Source: Aminobacter carboxidus
Lineage (GTDB): Bacteria > Pseudomonadota > Alphaproteobacteria > Rhizobiales > Rhizobiaceae
Assembly (NCBI RefSeq): GCF_014863355.1
Contig: NZ_JACZEP010000002.1
Coordinates: 496,001 to 560,000, forward strand
Direction of reading: 5' to 3'
Length of the DNA: 64,000 nucleotides
Shown here: positions 28,195 to 38,269 of the stretch, one piece after another
How positions within the stretch are numbered: the stretch's first letter is position 1
Layout of the letters: each line of letters begins with the position of its first letter
Notes under the pieces: model-generated
The model's input: the letters and a program-made list of their open reading frames with translations, nothing else
Told to the model about the DNA's origin: nothing
Database searches by the model: none
Position numbers and translations under genes: made by a program

Positions 28195-30825
28195 ATGGCA
28201 ACCGAACGATACAATCCGCGCGCATCCGAACCCAAATGGCAGAAAGCCTGGGGCGAGGCAAAGCTCTTCGAGACCGAGAACGACGATCCCCGGCCGAAAT
28301 ACTACGTGCTGGAGATGTTTCCCTATCCGTCGGGGCGCATTCATGTCGGCCACGTCCGCAACTATGCGATGGGCGACGTCGTCGCGCGGTTCCGCCGCGC
28401 CATGGGCTGCAACGTGTTGCATCCGATGGGCTGGGATGCCTTCGGCATGCCGGCTGAAAACGCCGCGATGAAGAACAAGGTCCATCCCAAGGACTGGACC
28501 TACCAGAACATCGCGACGATGCGCACGCAACTGAAGTCGATGGGCCTGTCGCTTGACTGGAGCCGCGAGTTCGCAACCTGCGACGTCGACTATTACCACC
28601 GCCAGCAGATGCTGTTCATCGACTTCGTCGAGAAGGGCCTGGTGACGCGCAAGTCATCGAAGGTCAACTGGGACCCGGAAGACATGACTGTGCTCGCCAA
28701 CGAGCAGGTCATTGACGGACGCGGCTGGCGTTCTGGTGCGCTGGTCGAACAGCGCGAACTGACGCAGTGGTTCTTCAAGATCACCGATTTCGCACAGGAC
28801 CTGTCGGATGCGCTCGATGGCCTCGACGAGTGGCCCGAGAAGGTCAAGCTGATGCAGCGCAACTGGATCGGCCGCTCGGAAGGCCTGCTGATCCGCTGGC
28901 CGCTGGCTGCCGGCACCGCCCCCGCTGGCGAGAGCGAGCTCGAGGTCTACACGACCCGGCCCGACACGATTTTCGGCGCCTCGTTCATGGCGATCTCGGC
29001 CGATCATCCGCTGGCCAAGAAGGCTGCCGAAAGCAAGCCCGAACTCGCCGCCTTCATGGAAGACGTGCGTCGCATGGGTACGTCGGTCGCAGCGCTCGAG
29101 ACGGCCGAGAAGAAGGGCATGGATACCGGTATCCGTGTCGTGCATCCGTTCGACCCGAGCTGGACGCTGCCGGTCTATGTCGCCAATTTCGTGCTGATGG
29201 ACTACGGCACGGGCGCCATCTTCGGCTGCCCGTCGGGCGACCAGCGCGACCTCGACTTCGCCAACAAGTATGGCCTGCCGGTGGTGCCGGTGGTGATGCC
29301 GGAAGGCGGCGATGCCAAGACCTTCCAGATTACCGAGGAGGCCTATACCGACGACGGCGTAATGATCAATTCGCGCTTCCTCGACGGCATGAAGCCGGAT
29401 GACGCGTTCAACGACGTTGCCACCCGTCTCGAGCAGATCTCGATCGGCAATCGCCCGATGGGTGAGCGCAAGGTGCAGTTCCGCCTGCGCGACTGGGGCA
29501 TTTCGCGCCAGCGCTACTGGGGTTGCCCGATCCCGATGATCCACTGCGACGATTGCGGTGTCGTGCCGGTGCCGAAGGCCGACCTGCCGGTCAGACTGCC
29601 AGACGACGTCGAGTTCGACCGTCCGGGCAATCCGCTCGATCGTCATCCGACCTGGCGCCACGTCAACTGTCCGCAATGCGGCAAGGCGGCACGCCGCGAG
29701 ACCGACACGATGGACACGTTTGTGGACTCGTCGTGGTATTTCGCGCGCTTCACAGCACCTTGGGAAAACGAGCCGACCGATCCGAAGGCCGCCAATGAGT
29801 GGCTGCCGGTCGATCAGTATATTGGCGGCATCGAGCATGCGATCCTGCACCTGCTCTACTCGCGCTTCTTCACCCGCGCGATGAGCAAGGCCGGCCATCT
29901 CGACCTGTCAGAGCCGTTCAAGGGACTGTTCACCCAAGGCATGGTCGTGCACGAGACCTATCGTCTCGGCAGTGGCCCGAATGGAGAATGGGTTTCGCCG
30001 GGCGACGTCAAGATCGAGGAGATCGACGGCAAGCGGCGTGCGACGCTGCTTGCGACCGGCGAGCCGGTCGAGATCGGTTCGATCGAGAAGATGTCGAAGT
30101 CGAAGAAGAACGTCGTCGACCCCGACGACATCATCGCCAGCTATGGCGCCGATACCGCGCGCTGGTTCGTGCTCAGCGACTCGCCGCCCGAGCGCGACGT
30201 CGTGTGGACCGAGGCCGGCGTCGAGGGCGCGCATCGTTTCGTGCAGCGCGTCTGGCGCCTGGTGTCCGAATCGGCCGAAATGCTGGCCAAGGTGGAAGCC
30301 AAGGCGGCTGGCGAAGGCGATGCCGGTGCCGTCTCCAAGGCGGCGCACAAGGCGTTGAAATCGGTTGGTGAAGACATCGGCAAGCTCGCCTTCAACAAGG
30401 CGGTCGCGCGCATCTACGAGCTGACCAACACGCTGCAGGGCCCACTGGCCGACGCGGCTGCCGGCAAGGCGTCGGCAGAGATGGTTTCGGCGCTGCGCGA
30501 GGCGGTCGAGATCCTGATCGTGATGATCGCGCCGATGATGCCGCATCTGGCCGAGGAGTGCTGGGCAGCGCTCAATGGTGAGGGTCTGGTCGCCGATCGG
30601 CCATGGCCGACGTTCGATGCGACACTCATTGTCGACAACGAAATCACCTATCCGGTGCAGATCAATGGCAAGAAAAGAGCTGATTTGACAATCGCTCGCG
30701 ACGCAGATCAATTGACCGTCGAAAAAGCGGCGCTGGCACTGGAAGCAGTGCAGAAGGCGCTGGATGGGAAGTCGCCGCGCAAGGTGATTGTTGTGCCGCA
30801 GAGGATCGTCAATGTCGTTGCCTGA
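28195..30825 (+). CDS. leuS: Leucyl-tRNA synthetase
   Basis: Class Ia aminoacyl-tRNA synthetase charging tRNA-Leu, 876 residues. Seen: [17 protein letters not shown] (HIGH motif as HVGH, near residues 51-54), the CP1 editing domain with [13 protein letters not shown] and [16 protein letters not shown], the zinc-like [25 protein letters not shown] region, and KMSKSKKN near residue 632. The C-terminus ends [23 protein letters not shown]. Overlaps lptE by 14 bases, so the two are translationally coupled. Confidence 0.98.
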   Translation: MATERYNPRASEPKWQKAWGEAKLFETENDDPRPKYYVLEMFPYPSGRIHVGHVRNYAMGDVVARFRRAMGCNVLHPMGWDAFGMPAENAAMKNKVHPKDWTYQNIATMRTQLKSMGLSLDWSREFATCDVDYYHRQQMLFIDFVEKGLVTRKSSKVNWDPEDMTVLANEQVIDGRGWRSGALVEQRELTQWFFKITDFAQDLSDALDGLDEWPEKVKLMQRNWIGRSEGLLIRWPLAAGTAPAGESELEVYTTRPDTIFGASFMAISADHPLAKKAAESKPELAAFMEDVRRMGTSVAALETAEKKGMDTGIRVVHPFDPSWTLPVYVANFVLMDYGTGAIFGCPSGDQRDLDFANKYGLPVVPVVMPEGGDAKTFQITEEAYTDDGVMINSRFLDGMKPDDAFNDVATRLEQISIGNRPMGERKVQFRLRDWGISRQRYWGCPIPMIHCDDCGVVPVPKADLPVRLPDDVEFDRPGNPLDRHPTWRHVNCPQCGKAARRETDTMDTFVDSSWYFARFTAPWENEPTDPKAANEWLPVDQYIGGIEHAILHLLYSRFFTRAMSKAGHLDLSEPFKGLFTQGMVVHETYRLGSGPNGEWVSPGDVKIEEIDGKRRATLLATGEPVEIGSIEKMSKSKKNVVDPDDIIASYGADTARWFVLSDSPPERDVVWTEAGVEGAHRFVQRVWRLVSESAEMLAKVEAKAAGEGDAGAVSKAAHKALKSVGEDIGKLAFNKAVARIYELTNTLQGPLADAAAGKASAEMVSALREAVEILIVMIAPMMPHLAEECWAALNGEGLVADRPWPTFDATLIVDNEITYPVQINGKKRADLTIARDADQLTVEKAALALEAVQKALDGKSPRKVIVVPQRIVNVVA

Positions 30826-31375
30826 TGCGCGGAATTCTGCTGGTTCATTGCGTGTTGTTGCGCGCCTGGCCCTTCTGGCTTCGCTTGCACTGGCATCCGC
30901 CTGCTCGGTGCGTCCGCTTTATTCGGACGGACCGGTGTCGGCGGGCGTCGAGGCAGGTACTGCGACACAACTGGCCTCGATCCACATCAAGCCGGTCAAT
31001 ACCCGCTATGGCCAGGAAGTCCGCAACCACCTGATCTTCATGTTCAACGGTGGTGCCGGCCAGCCGGCGGCAGCACCATATACGATGGATCTGGCGGTTA
31101 CGGCGTTGAGCGAATCGGCGCTGCTCGCCGCGGTGACCAACAAGGACGACGAGCCCACCACCGGAACGATGACCCTGACCGGCGTCTATGTCATCACCGA
31201 CATCAAGACCGGCAAGCGTATCGCCTCGGGCAAGCGCAATGTCTCGGCGTCGTTCGATCGGCCGCGGCAGGAGTTCGCCACTCTGCGGGCCGAGCGCGAC
31301 GCTGAAAACCGCGCGGCACGCGAGTTGGCCGAACTGCTCAGGCTGGCCATCGCCCAGGACATGTCCAAGGGCTGA
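30812..31375 (+). CDS. lptE: LPS-assembly lipoprotein LptE
   Basis: 187 residues. A lipoprotein signal ends LALASAC, with the lipidated Cys at residue 31; SVRPLYSDG follows, typical of alphaproteobacterial LptE. Family function: plug and partner of LptD in inserting lipopolysaccharide into the outer membrane. [35 protein letters not shown] is the conserved core. The start ATG lies inside the end of leuS, behind AGAGGA. In related genomes holA usually follows; here an AAA ATPase does. Confidence 0.88.
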   Translation: MSLPDARNSAGSLRVVARLALLASLALASACSVRPLYSDGPVSAGVEAGTATQLASIHIKPVNTRYGQEVRNHLIFMFNGGAGQPAAAPYTMDLAVTALSESALLAAVTNKDDEPTTGTMTLTGVYVITDIKTGKRIASGKRNVSASFDRPRQEFATLRAERDAENRAARELAELLRLAIAQDMSKG

Positions 31376-31400
31376 ACCTTAGTTTCGGGAGGATCGGTCG

Positions 31401-32531
31401 ATGCGGCTGACATCCTTTTCAGCTGCGGGCTACCGTTCGCTGAGATCGATCCGGCTCGACATCGGCCAGGTCTCGGTCTTCGTCGGCGAGAACGGCGTCG
31501 GAAAGTCCAACCTCTATCGCGCCCTGCAGCTGATCAAGGCCTCCGCCGAGGGCACGCTTGCCCGCGAGATCGCCGCCGAGGGCGGCATGAGTTCGGCGCT
31601 GTGGTCGGGCAAGAGGCGGACCGGCCAGCCAGCCCGCGTCGTCATCGATGCTGACTTCACCGACGACGAAACGTCAGCCAGATACTCCTACAAGGTCGAG
31701 ATCGGTCTGCCGCCACCTGTAGCAGCCGGCTTTGCCTTCGAGCCGCATGTCAAGGAAGAGACGCTGACCGTCGAAGCCGGGCGCCGCCCGGTCGAGATGA
31801 TGACGCGCAAGGGCCAGGCGGTGTTCGGCCGCGACGGCGACGGACGCCGGGTCGAGCATCCCGAGCGTATCCTGAATTCTGAAACAGCACTTGCTCTTCT
31901 CGGCGGTGCGGGGCGCTATCCCGAAGTTGGCGACCTGCGCGCGGCGGTGGCCGGGTGGCGCTTTTATCATGGCTTCAGGACAGACGCCGATTCGCTGGTG
32001 CGACGTCCGGCACTGGCGACCACCGCACCGATGCTCGACGAGAACGGAGCCAATCTGGCCGCCGTTTTTGCGACGCTGAGGCATATCCGCGAAGACACCG
32101 TCGATCTCGACCGCTGCATAGCCGACGCGCTTGGCGAGGCGCAGCTCGACGTGCCGGTGCCCGGCGAAAGCGCGACGTTCGGACTTGTGCTGCCGGAATT
32201 TCCGCAGCGGGTGTTTCGGCCACAGGAACTCTCCGACGGGCAGATACGTTTCCTGGCGCTGGCCGGAGCGCTGATGTCCTATCGCCTGCCACGATTGATC
32301 GCGCTGAACGAGCCGGAGGCCAGCCTGCATGTGCGTATGCTGCCCGCTCTTGCCGACATGATCGCGCGGGCAGCCGAGCGCACGCAGGTGTGGGTGGTGA
32401 CGCACTCGCGCGAACTTGCAGACCTCGTGCATGAGCGCACGGGTTCACGGGCGCTGACCGTCATTCGCGTCGAGGGCGCGACGATGATCGAAGGCATGCG
32501 ATCGACCGGCCTCATGTCCGACGACGACTGA
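31401..32531 (+). CDS. AAA ATPase of the RecF/SMC-like AAA_21 group
   Basis: 376 residues. Walker A VGENGVGKSN (residues ~28-37) after FSAAGYRSLRSIRLDIGQ, the ABC-type signature ELSDGQIRFLALAGAL, Walker B LIALNEPEASLHVRMLPAL and a switch histidine in VWVVTHSRELADLV. This head-only architecture resembles predicted ATPases related to RecF, OLD and AbiEii-linked proteins, which act in DNA repair or phage defence. No TOPRIM domain is seen and no nuclease partner adjoins. GGGAGGA precedes the ATG; lptE lies 25 bases upstream on the same strand. Function unassigned. Confidence 0.85.
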   Translation: MRLTSFSAAGYRSLRSIRLDIGQVSVFVGENGVGKSNLYRALQLIKASAEGTLAREIAAEGGMSSALWSGKRRTGQPARVVIDADFTDDETSARYSYKVEIGLPPPVAAGFAFEPHVKEETLTVEAGRRPVEMMTRKGQAVFGRDGDGRRVEHPERILNSETALALLGGAGRYPEVGDLRAAVAGWRFYHGFRTDADSLVRRPALATTAPMLDENGANLAAVFATLRHIREDTVDLDRCIADALGEAQLDVPVPGESATFGLVLPEFPQRVFRPQELSDGQIRFLALAGALMSYRLPRLIALNEPEASLHVRMLPALADMIARAAERTQVWVVTHSRELADLVHERTGSRALTVIRVEGATMIEGMRSTGLMSDDD

Positions 32532-32536
32532 GGCCG

Positions 32537-33427
32537 TCAGGCTTGGGCAACGCGCGGCTTCACCAGGCTCCAGCCCAGCGTCATGCCAGCGGCGGCGATC
32601 AGGATCGCGGCAGCGCCGAGCAGTTGTAGCGGCTGCAGGCGATGGCCGAAGGCCACGAAGTCGGCGAGGATGGCCACGACCGGATAGATGAAGGACAGCG
32701 AACCCACGAGGTTCGTCGGCAGCTTCTGGATCGCGCCGTAGAGCAAGATGTACATGACGCCGGTATGAATGACGCCGACGGCGACGAGCAGCGCCCAGCT
32801 ATATGCGTCCGCGGGGAGCTGCGCGAAGTTGGCGAAGGGCGCCAGCATCGCGATGCCGACCGTCACCTGGATCAGCGCGATCAGATGCGGCGGCAGGCCC
32901 TTGAGCTTCTTGGTGATGATCGCGGCAATGGCGTAGAAAAAGGCAGCTCCGAGCGCCAACAGAATGCCCGAGAGATAGTCGGTGCCGACGGCACCGGCGC
33001 CTGGCTTGGACTGGACGATCAGCACCATGCCGCCAAAGGCGATGCCGAGCCATGTCAGCTTGGTCAGGGTCAAGCGTTCGCCGAAAAACAGCGCCCCGAG
33101 CGCCACCAGCATGAAGGGCTGGGTGTTGTAGACCGCCGTTGCGATCGAGATCGAGGCGCGCGGGAAGGCGGCGAAAAGCAGTATCCAGTTCGAGACGATG
33201 GCGACGCCACCTACAGCGGCCCAGGCGATCTGACGGCGGGTCATCACCTCTGGGCGAAACAGGCCGAGTGCGGCGCAGACGATCAGCAGCGTGACCGCGC
33301 CGAAGGCACAGCGCCAGAACACCACATTCATGACCGGCTGGCCGGACAGAACGACAAACAGCCCGATCGTTCCCGAAATCACCATTGCAACGGTCATTTC
33401 GACCGTGCCGCGCATCTTGTCCGACAT
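32537..33427 (-). CDS. EamA/DMT-family transporter
   Basis: 296 residues with about ten hydrophobic segments forming two EamA repeats (residues ~8-140 and ~150-285). Conserved features: FRPEVMTRRQIAWAAVGG, RASISIATAVYNTQPFMLVALGALFFGERLT at the end of repeat 1, and SLSFIYPVVAILADFVAFGHRL at the end of repeat 2. DMT exporters move amino acids or other metabolites outward. The start at MSDKMRGTVEM is chosen; the frame extends to 34012 opposite the Lrp gene without conserved sequence. Divergent from an Lrp-type regulator, its likely controller. Confidence 0.88.
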   Translation of the reverse strand: MSDKMRGTVEMTVAMVISGTIGLFVVLSGQPVMNVVFWRCAFGAVTLLIVCAALGLFRPEVMTRRQIAWAAVGGVAIVSNWILLFAAFPRASISIATAVYNTQPFMLVALGALFFGERLTLTKLTWLGIAFGGMVLIVQSKPGAGAVGTDYLSGILLALGAAFFYAIAAIITKKLKGLPPHLIALIQVTVGIAMLAPFANFAQLPADAYSWALLVAVGVIHTGVMYILLYGAIQKLPTNLVGSLSFIYPVVAILADFVAFGHRLQPLQLLGAAAILIAAAGMTLGWSLVKPRVAQA

Positions 33428-33523
33428 GCCCACGTCCCTTGGTTTCAGGGCTGCATTTGTACGCTTGTGGTTGGCCGGGTTATATAGATTATGGAAGGTG
33501 ATTGTGAGGCGTAGGCTAATCTT

Positions 33524-33538
33524 GTAAGGTAATCTTAC
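33524..33538. promoter_or_regulatory. Inverted repeat between the exporter and the Lrp-type gene
   Basis: GTAAG-N5-CTTAC, a 15-bp dyad 21 bases upstream of the Lrp start and about 97 bases upstream of the exporter start. Lrp/AsnC sites are often 15-bp dyads, so it is a candidate for autoregulation and exporter control. Confidence 0.5.
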
Positions 33539-33559
33539 GAAAATACCTAAGGGGCTTGC

Positions 33560-33997
33560 ATGCTGGACGATCTCGACAGGCGCATTGTCGAAATTTTGGT
33601 CGATGACGCCCGGATTTCGCTGAAGGAACTGGCCCAGCGAGTGAACCTGTCGTCGCCAAGCACGTCGGAACGCCTCAGGCGGCTGGAAGAGCGTGGCGTG
33701 ATCCGCGCCTTCACCGTCGACATCGATCCGACTGCGCTCGGCTACACCTTGCAGGCGATCGTGCGTATCCGGCCGCTGCCGGGCAAGCTGCATCAGGTGC
33801 AGAAGCTGATCGAGGACATCGCGCAGTTTTCGGAATGCGACAAGGTGACCGGCGACGACTGTTTCATCGCGCGCCTGCACATCCGCTCCATCGACGAGCT
33901 CGACAAGATTCTCGACCAGATCACCGACAAGGCCGAAACCAACAGTTCGATCGTCAAGGCGCAGCCGGTGAAACGGCGCTTGCCGCCGCTGGCCTGA
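33560..33997 (+). CDS. Lrp/AsnC-family transcriptional regulator
   Basis: 145 residues. The N-terminal helix-turn-helix is DDLDRRIVEILVDDARISLKELAQRVNLSSPSTSERLRRLEERGVIRAFTVDIDPTALG in two adjacent blocks. The C-terminal RAM ligand domain follows (QAIVRIRPLPGKLHQVQKLIEDIAQFSECDKVTGDDCFIARLHIRSIDELDKIL, residues ~65-125). It is divergent from the DMT exporter, a common arrangement for amino-acid-responsive control of efflux. The GTAAG/CTTAC dyad lies in the shared promoter. Confidence 0.92.
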   Translation: MLDDLDRRIVEILVDDARISLKELAQRVNLSSPSTSERLRRLEERGVIRAFTVDIDPTALGYTLQAIVRIRPLPGKLHQVQKLIEDIAQFSECDKVTGDDCFIARLHIRSIDELDKILDQITDKAETNSSIVKAQPVKRRLPPLA

Positions 33998-34013
33998 TTG
34001 CATTGGGCACAAA

Positions 34014-34040
34014 AAAGCCGGCGCTTGTGGCGCCGGCTTT
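34014..34040. terminator. Bidirectional terminator between the Lrp-type and transaldolase genes
   Basis: AAAGCCGGCGC and GCGCCGGCTTT form a perfect 11-bp stem with loop TTGTG, preceded by extra A and serving two converging genes. Confidence 0.8.
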
Positions 34041-34061
34041 CGATAGCGGGCTGAAGAAAAA

Positions 34062-34715
34062 TCAGCCGATTTTCTGGCCGGTCTTGGCCCAGTCGGACAG
34101 GAACATCTCGAGGCCCTTGTCGGTCAGCGGGTGCTTGACCAGCGCCTTGAGCGTTGCCGGCGGGATGGTGGCGACGTCAGCACCGATCATCGCAGCGCGC
34201 TTGACGTGCTCGGTCGAGCGGATCGAGGCGGCGAGGATTTCGGTGTCGAAGCCATAGTTGTCGTAGATGTGGCGGATCTCGGCGATCAGCTCCATGCCGT
34301 CGACACCCATGTCGTCGAGACGGCCGATGAACGGCGAGATGAAGGTCGCACCCGCCTTGGCGGCGAGCAGGGCCTGGTTGGCGGAGAAGCACAAAGTGAC
34401 ATTGACCATACGGCCTTCCGAGGTCAGCGCGCGGCAGGCCTTGAGACCGTCGAGCGTCAGCGGCACCTTGATGCAGATGTTGTCGGCGATCTTCGACAGC
34501 ACCGCCGCTTCCTTCATCATCTCGGCATATTCGGTGGCGGCGACTTCCGCCGAAACCGGGCCTTCGACGATGTCGCAGATTTCTTTGGTCACTTCGGCGA
34601 TGTTGCGACCGGACTTGAGGATCAGCGAGGGATTGGTGGTGACGCCGTCGAGAAGGCCGAGCTCGTTGAGCTCACGGATGTCCTTCACGTCGGCGGTGTC
34701 GACGAAAAACTTCAT
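34062..34715 (-). CDS. Transaldolase / fructose-6-phosphate aldolase family protein
   Basis: 217 residues, the short (subfamily 3B) transaldolase class. Seen: [47 protein letters not shown] with the Schiff-base lysine, [29 protein letters not shown], and [27 protein letters not shown]. In the pentose-phosphate pathway it would move dihydroxyacetone units; FsaA-type aldolase activity is the alternative, and sequence alone does not decide. AAGGAG sits nine bases before the ATG. It is divergent from priA. Confidence 0.93.
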   Translation of the reverse strand: MKFFVDTADVKDIRELNELGLLDGVTTNPSLILKSGRNIAEVTKEICDIVEGPVSAEVAATEYAEMMKEAAVLSKIADNICIKVPLTLDGLKACRALTSEGRMVNVTLCFSANQALLAAKAGATFISPFIGRLDDMGVDGMELIAEIRHIYDNYGFDTEILAASIRSTEHVKRAAMIGADVATIPPATLKALVKHPLTDKGLEMFLSDWAKTGQKIG

Positions 34716-34805
34716 AACTGTCTCCTTGGCAATGGATGGGTGCCCCAGGGACACCGGATATGTCGGCCTTTGCTCTAAACCAAGTTCGGGGCAAGGTCAC
34801 GCGTC

Positions 34806-36989
34806 ATGACCGCCGATTCGCCAAGAACAAGGGCCGCCCCCGTGCTGGTGCCGATGCCGGCCGAGCGCGCCTATTCCTATGCCGTGCCCGACGGCATGCA
34901 GGTGGTGCCCGGCTCGATCGTGCGCGTGCCGCTGGGGCCGCGCGAGGTGGCCGGCATCGTCTGGGATGGACCGGTCGAAGCCGTCGATCCGAAGAAGCTC
35001 AGGCCGATCGCCCATGTCTTCGATTGTCCGCCCGTCAACGACGAGATGCGGCGGCTGGTCGACTGGATTGCGCAGTACACCTTGTCGCCGCCCGGCATGG
35101 TGGCGCGGATGATCCTGCGTGCGCCCGAGGCTTTCGACCCGGAGCCATGGACGGAAGGCATCAAGCGCAGCGATGGCGAGCCCGACCGGATGACGGCGGC
35201 GCGCAGCCGTGTGCTCGAAATGGCCAGTGACGGCATGGCCTGGACGCGCTCGGGGCTGGCGCATGCCGCCGGCGTTTCTTCGACCGTGGTCGACGGGTTG
35301 AGGGCGCAAGGCGTATTCGAGACGGTGATGATCCCGCCGCGGCCGGTGGTGGCGGCGCCCGACACATCTTATGCCAGCGCCGAATTGACGGGCGATCAGG
35401 TGGCGGCGGCGGCAGGCCTGCGCGACCAGGTCGAAGCCGACCGATTCGGCGTCACCCTGATCGACGGTGTCACCGGTTCGGGCAAGACCGAAGTCTATTT
35501 CGAAGCGGTCGCGGCAGCCCTCGACAAGGGCAAGCAGGTGCTGATCCTGCTGCCTGAAATCGCCCTGACCCAGGCGTTCCTCGATCGCTTCCAGAATCGC
35601 TTCGGCGCAAAGCCGGCCGAGTGGCATTCGGACCTGCCGCCGAGGATGCGTGAGCGCGTCTGGCGCCAGGTCGCCGAAGGCGGGGTGCGCGTGGTCGCCG
35701 GCGCGCGCTCGGCGCTGTTTTTGCCGTTCAACAATCTCGGGCTCATCGTCGTCGACGAAGAACACGACCCTGCCTACAAGCAGGAGGACCGCGTCTTCTA
35801 CAACGCCCGCGACATGGCTGTCGTGCGCGCCCATATCGGCGGCTTCCCGGTGGTGCTGGCGTCGGCCACGCCGTCGGTGGAAAGCCGCGTCAATGCCGAG
35901 CAAGGCAAGTATGCCCGTGCCGTGCTGTCGGCGCGTTTCGCCGAAGCCGCGCTGCCGCAACTTGCCACCATCGACATGCGGCGTTCGCCGCCGGCGCGCG
36001 GCGGCTTCCTGTCGCCGGTGCTGCTCGGCAAGATGCGCGAGGCACTCGCCCGGCAAGAGCAGTCGCTGCTGTTTCTCAATCGGCGTGGCTATGCACCGTT
36101 GACTTTGTGCCGGGTCTGCGGCCATCGCTTCGGTTGCCCGGTCTGCTCGGCCTGGCTGGTCGAGCACCGCTTCCGCGGGCAGCTCGTCTGCCACCATTGC
36201 GGCCATAACGAAAAGCGGCCCGAAGCCTGCCCGGAATGCGGCACCTTCGATCATCTTGTTGCCTGTGGTCCCGGCGTCGAACGCATTGCTGAGGAAGTAG
36301 TCTCGCACTTCCCCGATGCGCGGACCATCGTGCTGTCGTCGGACATGCTGGGCGGGGTGAAGCGGCTGAGATTGGAGCTTGAGGCGATCGCCAATGGCGA
36401 GGCCGACATCATCATCGGCACGCAGCTCGTCGCCAAGGGCCACAACTTTCCCAACATGACACTTGTCGGTGTCGTCGACGCCGATCTTGGCCTGGCCAAT
36501 GGCGATCCGCGTGCCGCCGAGCGGACCTACCAGCTGCTGTCGCAGGTGACCGGCCGGGCAGGGCGCACCGGCAAGAAGAGCCTCGGCCTGCTGCAGACGT
36601 TCCAGCCCGACCATCCGGTGATGCGGGCGATCGTGTCAGGCGATTCGGAGGCCTTTTACGACCGCGAGATATCGGAGCGAGAGAAGTCGGCATTGCCTCC
36701 TTTTGGGCGGCTCGCCGGCATCATTGTCAGTGCGGCGACAAGGCCCGAAGCGGAAAGCCACGCACGCGGGCTGCGCCGCGCCGCCCAGGTCGCGCAGGAT
36801 GTGCACGTGCTTGGCCCTGCCGAGGCGCCGCTGGCGTTGATCGGCGGGCGCCATCGCTTCCGGCTGCTGGTGCAGGCCGACAGGAAAGCGGACATCCAAG
36901 GCTACATCCGCGCGTTGATTGCGGCCGGGCCCAAGGTGCGCGGTTCGGTGCGCGTGCAGGTCGACATCGACCCGCAGAGCTTTCTGTAA
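34806..36989 (+). CDS. priA: Primosomal replication-restart helicase PriA
   Basis: 727-residue superfamily 2 DNA helicase that reloads the replisome at stalled forks. Seen: the 3'-end-binding N-terminal domain (AYSYAVPDGMQVVPGSIVRVPLGPREVAGIVW), Walker A DGVTGSGKTEVYFE with K227, DEEHDPAYKQ (DEAH-like box), and VVLASATPSVES. The zinc-binding insert follows, CRVCGHRFGCPVCSAWLVEH then CHHCGHNEKRPEACPECG, with the eight expected cysteines, then GTQLVAKGHNFPNMTLVGVVDAD and QVTGRAGR. The start has no obvious Shine-Dalgarno sequence. Confidence 0.97.
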   Translation: MTADSPRTRAAPVLVPMPAERAYSYAVPDGMQVVPGSIVRVPLGPREVAGIVWDGPVEAVDPKKLRPIAHVFDCPPVNDEMRRLVDWIAQYTLSPPGMVARMILRAPEAFDPEPWTEGIKRSDGEPDRMTAARSRVLEMASDGMAWTRSGLAHAAGVSSTVVDGLRAQGVFETVMIPPRPVVAAPDTSYASAELTGDQVAAAAGLRDQVEADRFGVTLIDGVTGSGKTEVYFEAVAAALDKGKQVLILLPEIALTQAFLDRFQNRFGAKPAEWHSDLPPRMRERVWRQVAEGGVRVVAGARSALFLPFNNLGLIVVDEEHDPAYKQEDRVFYNARDMAVVRAHIGGFPVVLASATPSVESRVNAEQGKYARAVLSARFAEAALPQLATIDMRRSPPARGGFLSPVLLGKMREALARQEQSLLFLNRRGYAPLTLCRVCGHRFGCPVCSAWLVEHRFRGQLVCHHCGHNEKRPEACPECGTFDHLVACGPGVERIAEEVVSHFPDARTIVLSSDMLGGVKRLRLELEAIANGEADIIIGTQLVAKGHNFPNMTLVGVVDADLGLANGDPRAAERTYQLLSQVTGRAGRTGKKSLGLLQTFQPDHPVMRAIVSGDSEAFYDREISEREKSALPPFGRLAGIIVSAATRPEAESHARGLRRAAQVAQDVHVLGPAEAPLALIGGRHRFRLLVQADRKADIQGYIRALIAAGPKVRGSVRVQVDIDPQSFL

Positions 36990-36993
36990 CTGG

Positions 36994-37509
36994 CTAGGTT
37001 GGTCGGGCGATCATGCCGAGCAGCGGTGGTTTTGCGGCTGTGCCATGAATTGTCTTTTCCAGCGTGTAACTGGCCGCTGCCAGACGCACCGCGATAGCGC
37101 GCTCGATGGTTGGAATCTGGCTGGCACCTGGCGGCTCGAAGAACAGAAACAGCTGGCCCTCGGGCGCAAGCAGCGAACGGATCAGCTTGAGCTCGCGCGC
37201 CGCTTCCAGCCAAAACAAGTTGACGTTGATGGCAAAGATCTTGTCGAAGGCCTGGCCCGCGCCCTTCCAGTCGGCGAAAGCGCCTTGAGTAAGCGCAGCC
37301 TTGCCGGCGGTGATCGCCGCGCGGTTTCTCTCCTCGGCAGAGCTAGTCGCGCTGTCCGACCGATCCAGCCCGGTGATGTGCCCGTCGATCAGAAGCGGCG
37401 TGATCTCCGCCATCGCCACGCCGCGCCCGCATCCGATTTCGAGCAGCCTGTCGCCCGGTTGAACGGCGAGATGGTCGATTGCCCAGGCAATCCGCTCCGG
37501 TATGGCCAT
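36994..37509 (-). CDS. Class I SAM-dependent methyltransferase
   Basis: 171 residues. AWAIDHLAVQPGDRLLEIGCGRGVAMAEIT carries motif I (LEIGCGRG); HITGLDRSD is motif II-like; FDKIFAINVNLFW occupies the motif IV position; LLAPEGQLFLFFEPPG corresponds to motifs V-VI. Substrate unknown. ATG 37509 is chosen because GGAG lies six bases upstream; a GTG at 37536 would add nine residues. It ends five bases past the priA stop on the opposite strand. Confidence 0.83.
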   Translation of the reverse strand: MAIPERIAWAIDHLAVQPGDRLLEIGCGRGVAMAEITPLLIDGHITGLDRSDSATSSAEERNRAAITAGKAALTQGAFADWKGAGQAFDKIFAINVNLFWLEAARELKLIRSLLAPEGQLFLFFEPPGASQIPTIERAIAVRLAAASYTLEKTIHGTAAKPPLLGMIARPT

Positions 37510-37635
37510 GGCCGTCTCCACTGCCGACACGGCCACATCATACGTGTTCCAGCCGTCCCCGCCAGTTGCGTACTGGCGCTCGGCACGCCGTTCGCTATGA
37601 TCGCTACGGATTCACGGCCTGGCCGGAGGGGGAAT

Positions 37636-38031
37636 ATGGAATTCGCATTTCCGTGGCCGACAAGCCAGGGCGAGTGGCTGGCGTGGAGCTCGGCGGCGGT
37701 CACGCTGCTGTTCGGCGTCATCTTGTTCTTCGCCCCGAGAATCGCCTTCCGCCTGCTCAGGTTGCAGGCGCGGCCCGACAATCCGGAAGCCATCGCCCAG
37801 GGGCGCGCCACCATGGCCGGCTTCTTCCTCGGTGTCGGGCTGTGCGCGATTCTGCTCGCCCAGCCATGGCTTTACATGGCACTCGGCGTGTCCTGGCTGT
37901 TCGCGGCCTTCGGCCGGATCGTCGCCATGATGTCGGACGGTGCCAACACCCCATACAACTGGGTGGCGATCGTTATCGAACTGGGTCTGGCAGCCCTACC
38001 CCTGGGGTTTGTTTTCGGCTTCTGGCCGTGA
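37636..38031 (+). CDS. Small membrane protein, DUF4345-like
   Basis: 131 residues with about four hydrophobic segments: SSAAVTLLFGVILFFAPRIAF, MAGFFLGVGLCAILLAQPWLY, ALGVSWLFAAFGRIVAMMSDG and VAIVIELGLAALPLGFVFGF. ARPDNPEAIAQGRATMAGF and AFGRIVAMMSDG resemble the DUF4345 group. No function known. GGAGGGGGAAT precedes the ATG. The frame is open back to 36919 through non-coding DNA and the neighbouring gene, which is not used. Confidence 0.75.
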   Translation: MEFAFPWPTSQGEWLAWSSAAVTLLFGVILFFAPRIAFRLLRLQARPDNPEAIAQGRATMAGFFLGVGLCAILLAQPWLYMALGVSWLFAAFGRIVAMMSDGANTPYNWVAIVIELGLAALPLGFVFGFWP

Positions 38032-38269
38032 ATCGCTGTCAAGCCGCCGCTCTGATGCGCAAGATGCGACAATAGTGCCTTTGAAGGCTGTTAGAGGACG
38101 TGTTGCGGTCCTCAAAAGCCTGTGCTAGACGGCAATCGACTTTCGGCCGGAGGGATGCGGTTGCCGCAAGCTCCGGGGTCAAAAAACGCAGTAAGGTCAA
38201 AGATTTAGCTAGAGTCTCACACTCGCGCCAACAATCTTGCGGCCTGTCAGACAAGAGAAAAGACGGTCC

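Noticed and set aside
28052-28576. N-terminal extension of the YggS-like frame into leuS
   Set aside because: The extension is antisense to leuS and lacks YggS sequence; the family N-terminus begins at 28051.
33428-34012. N-terminal extension of the DMT exporter frame
   Set aside because: It runs antisense through the Lrp gene and its promoter; the membrane protein begins at 33427.
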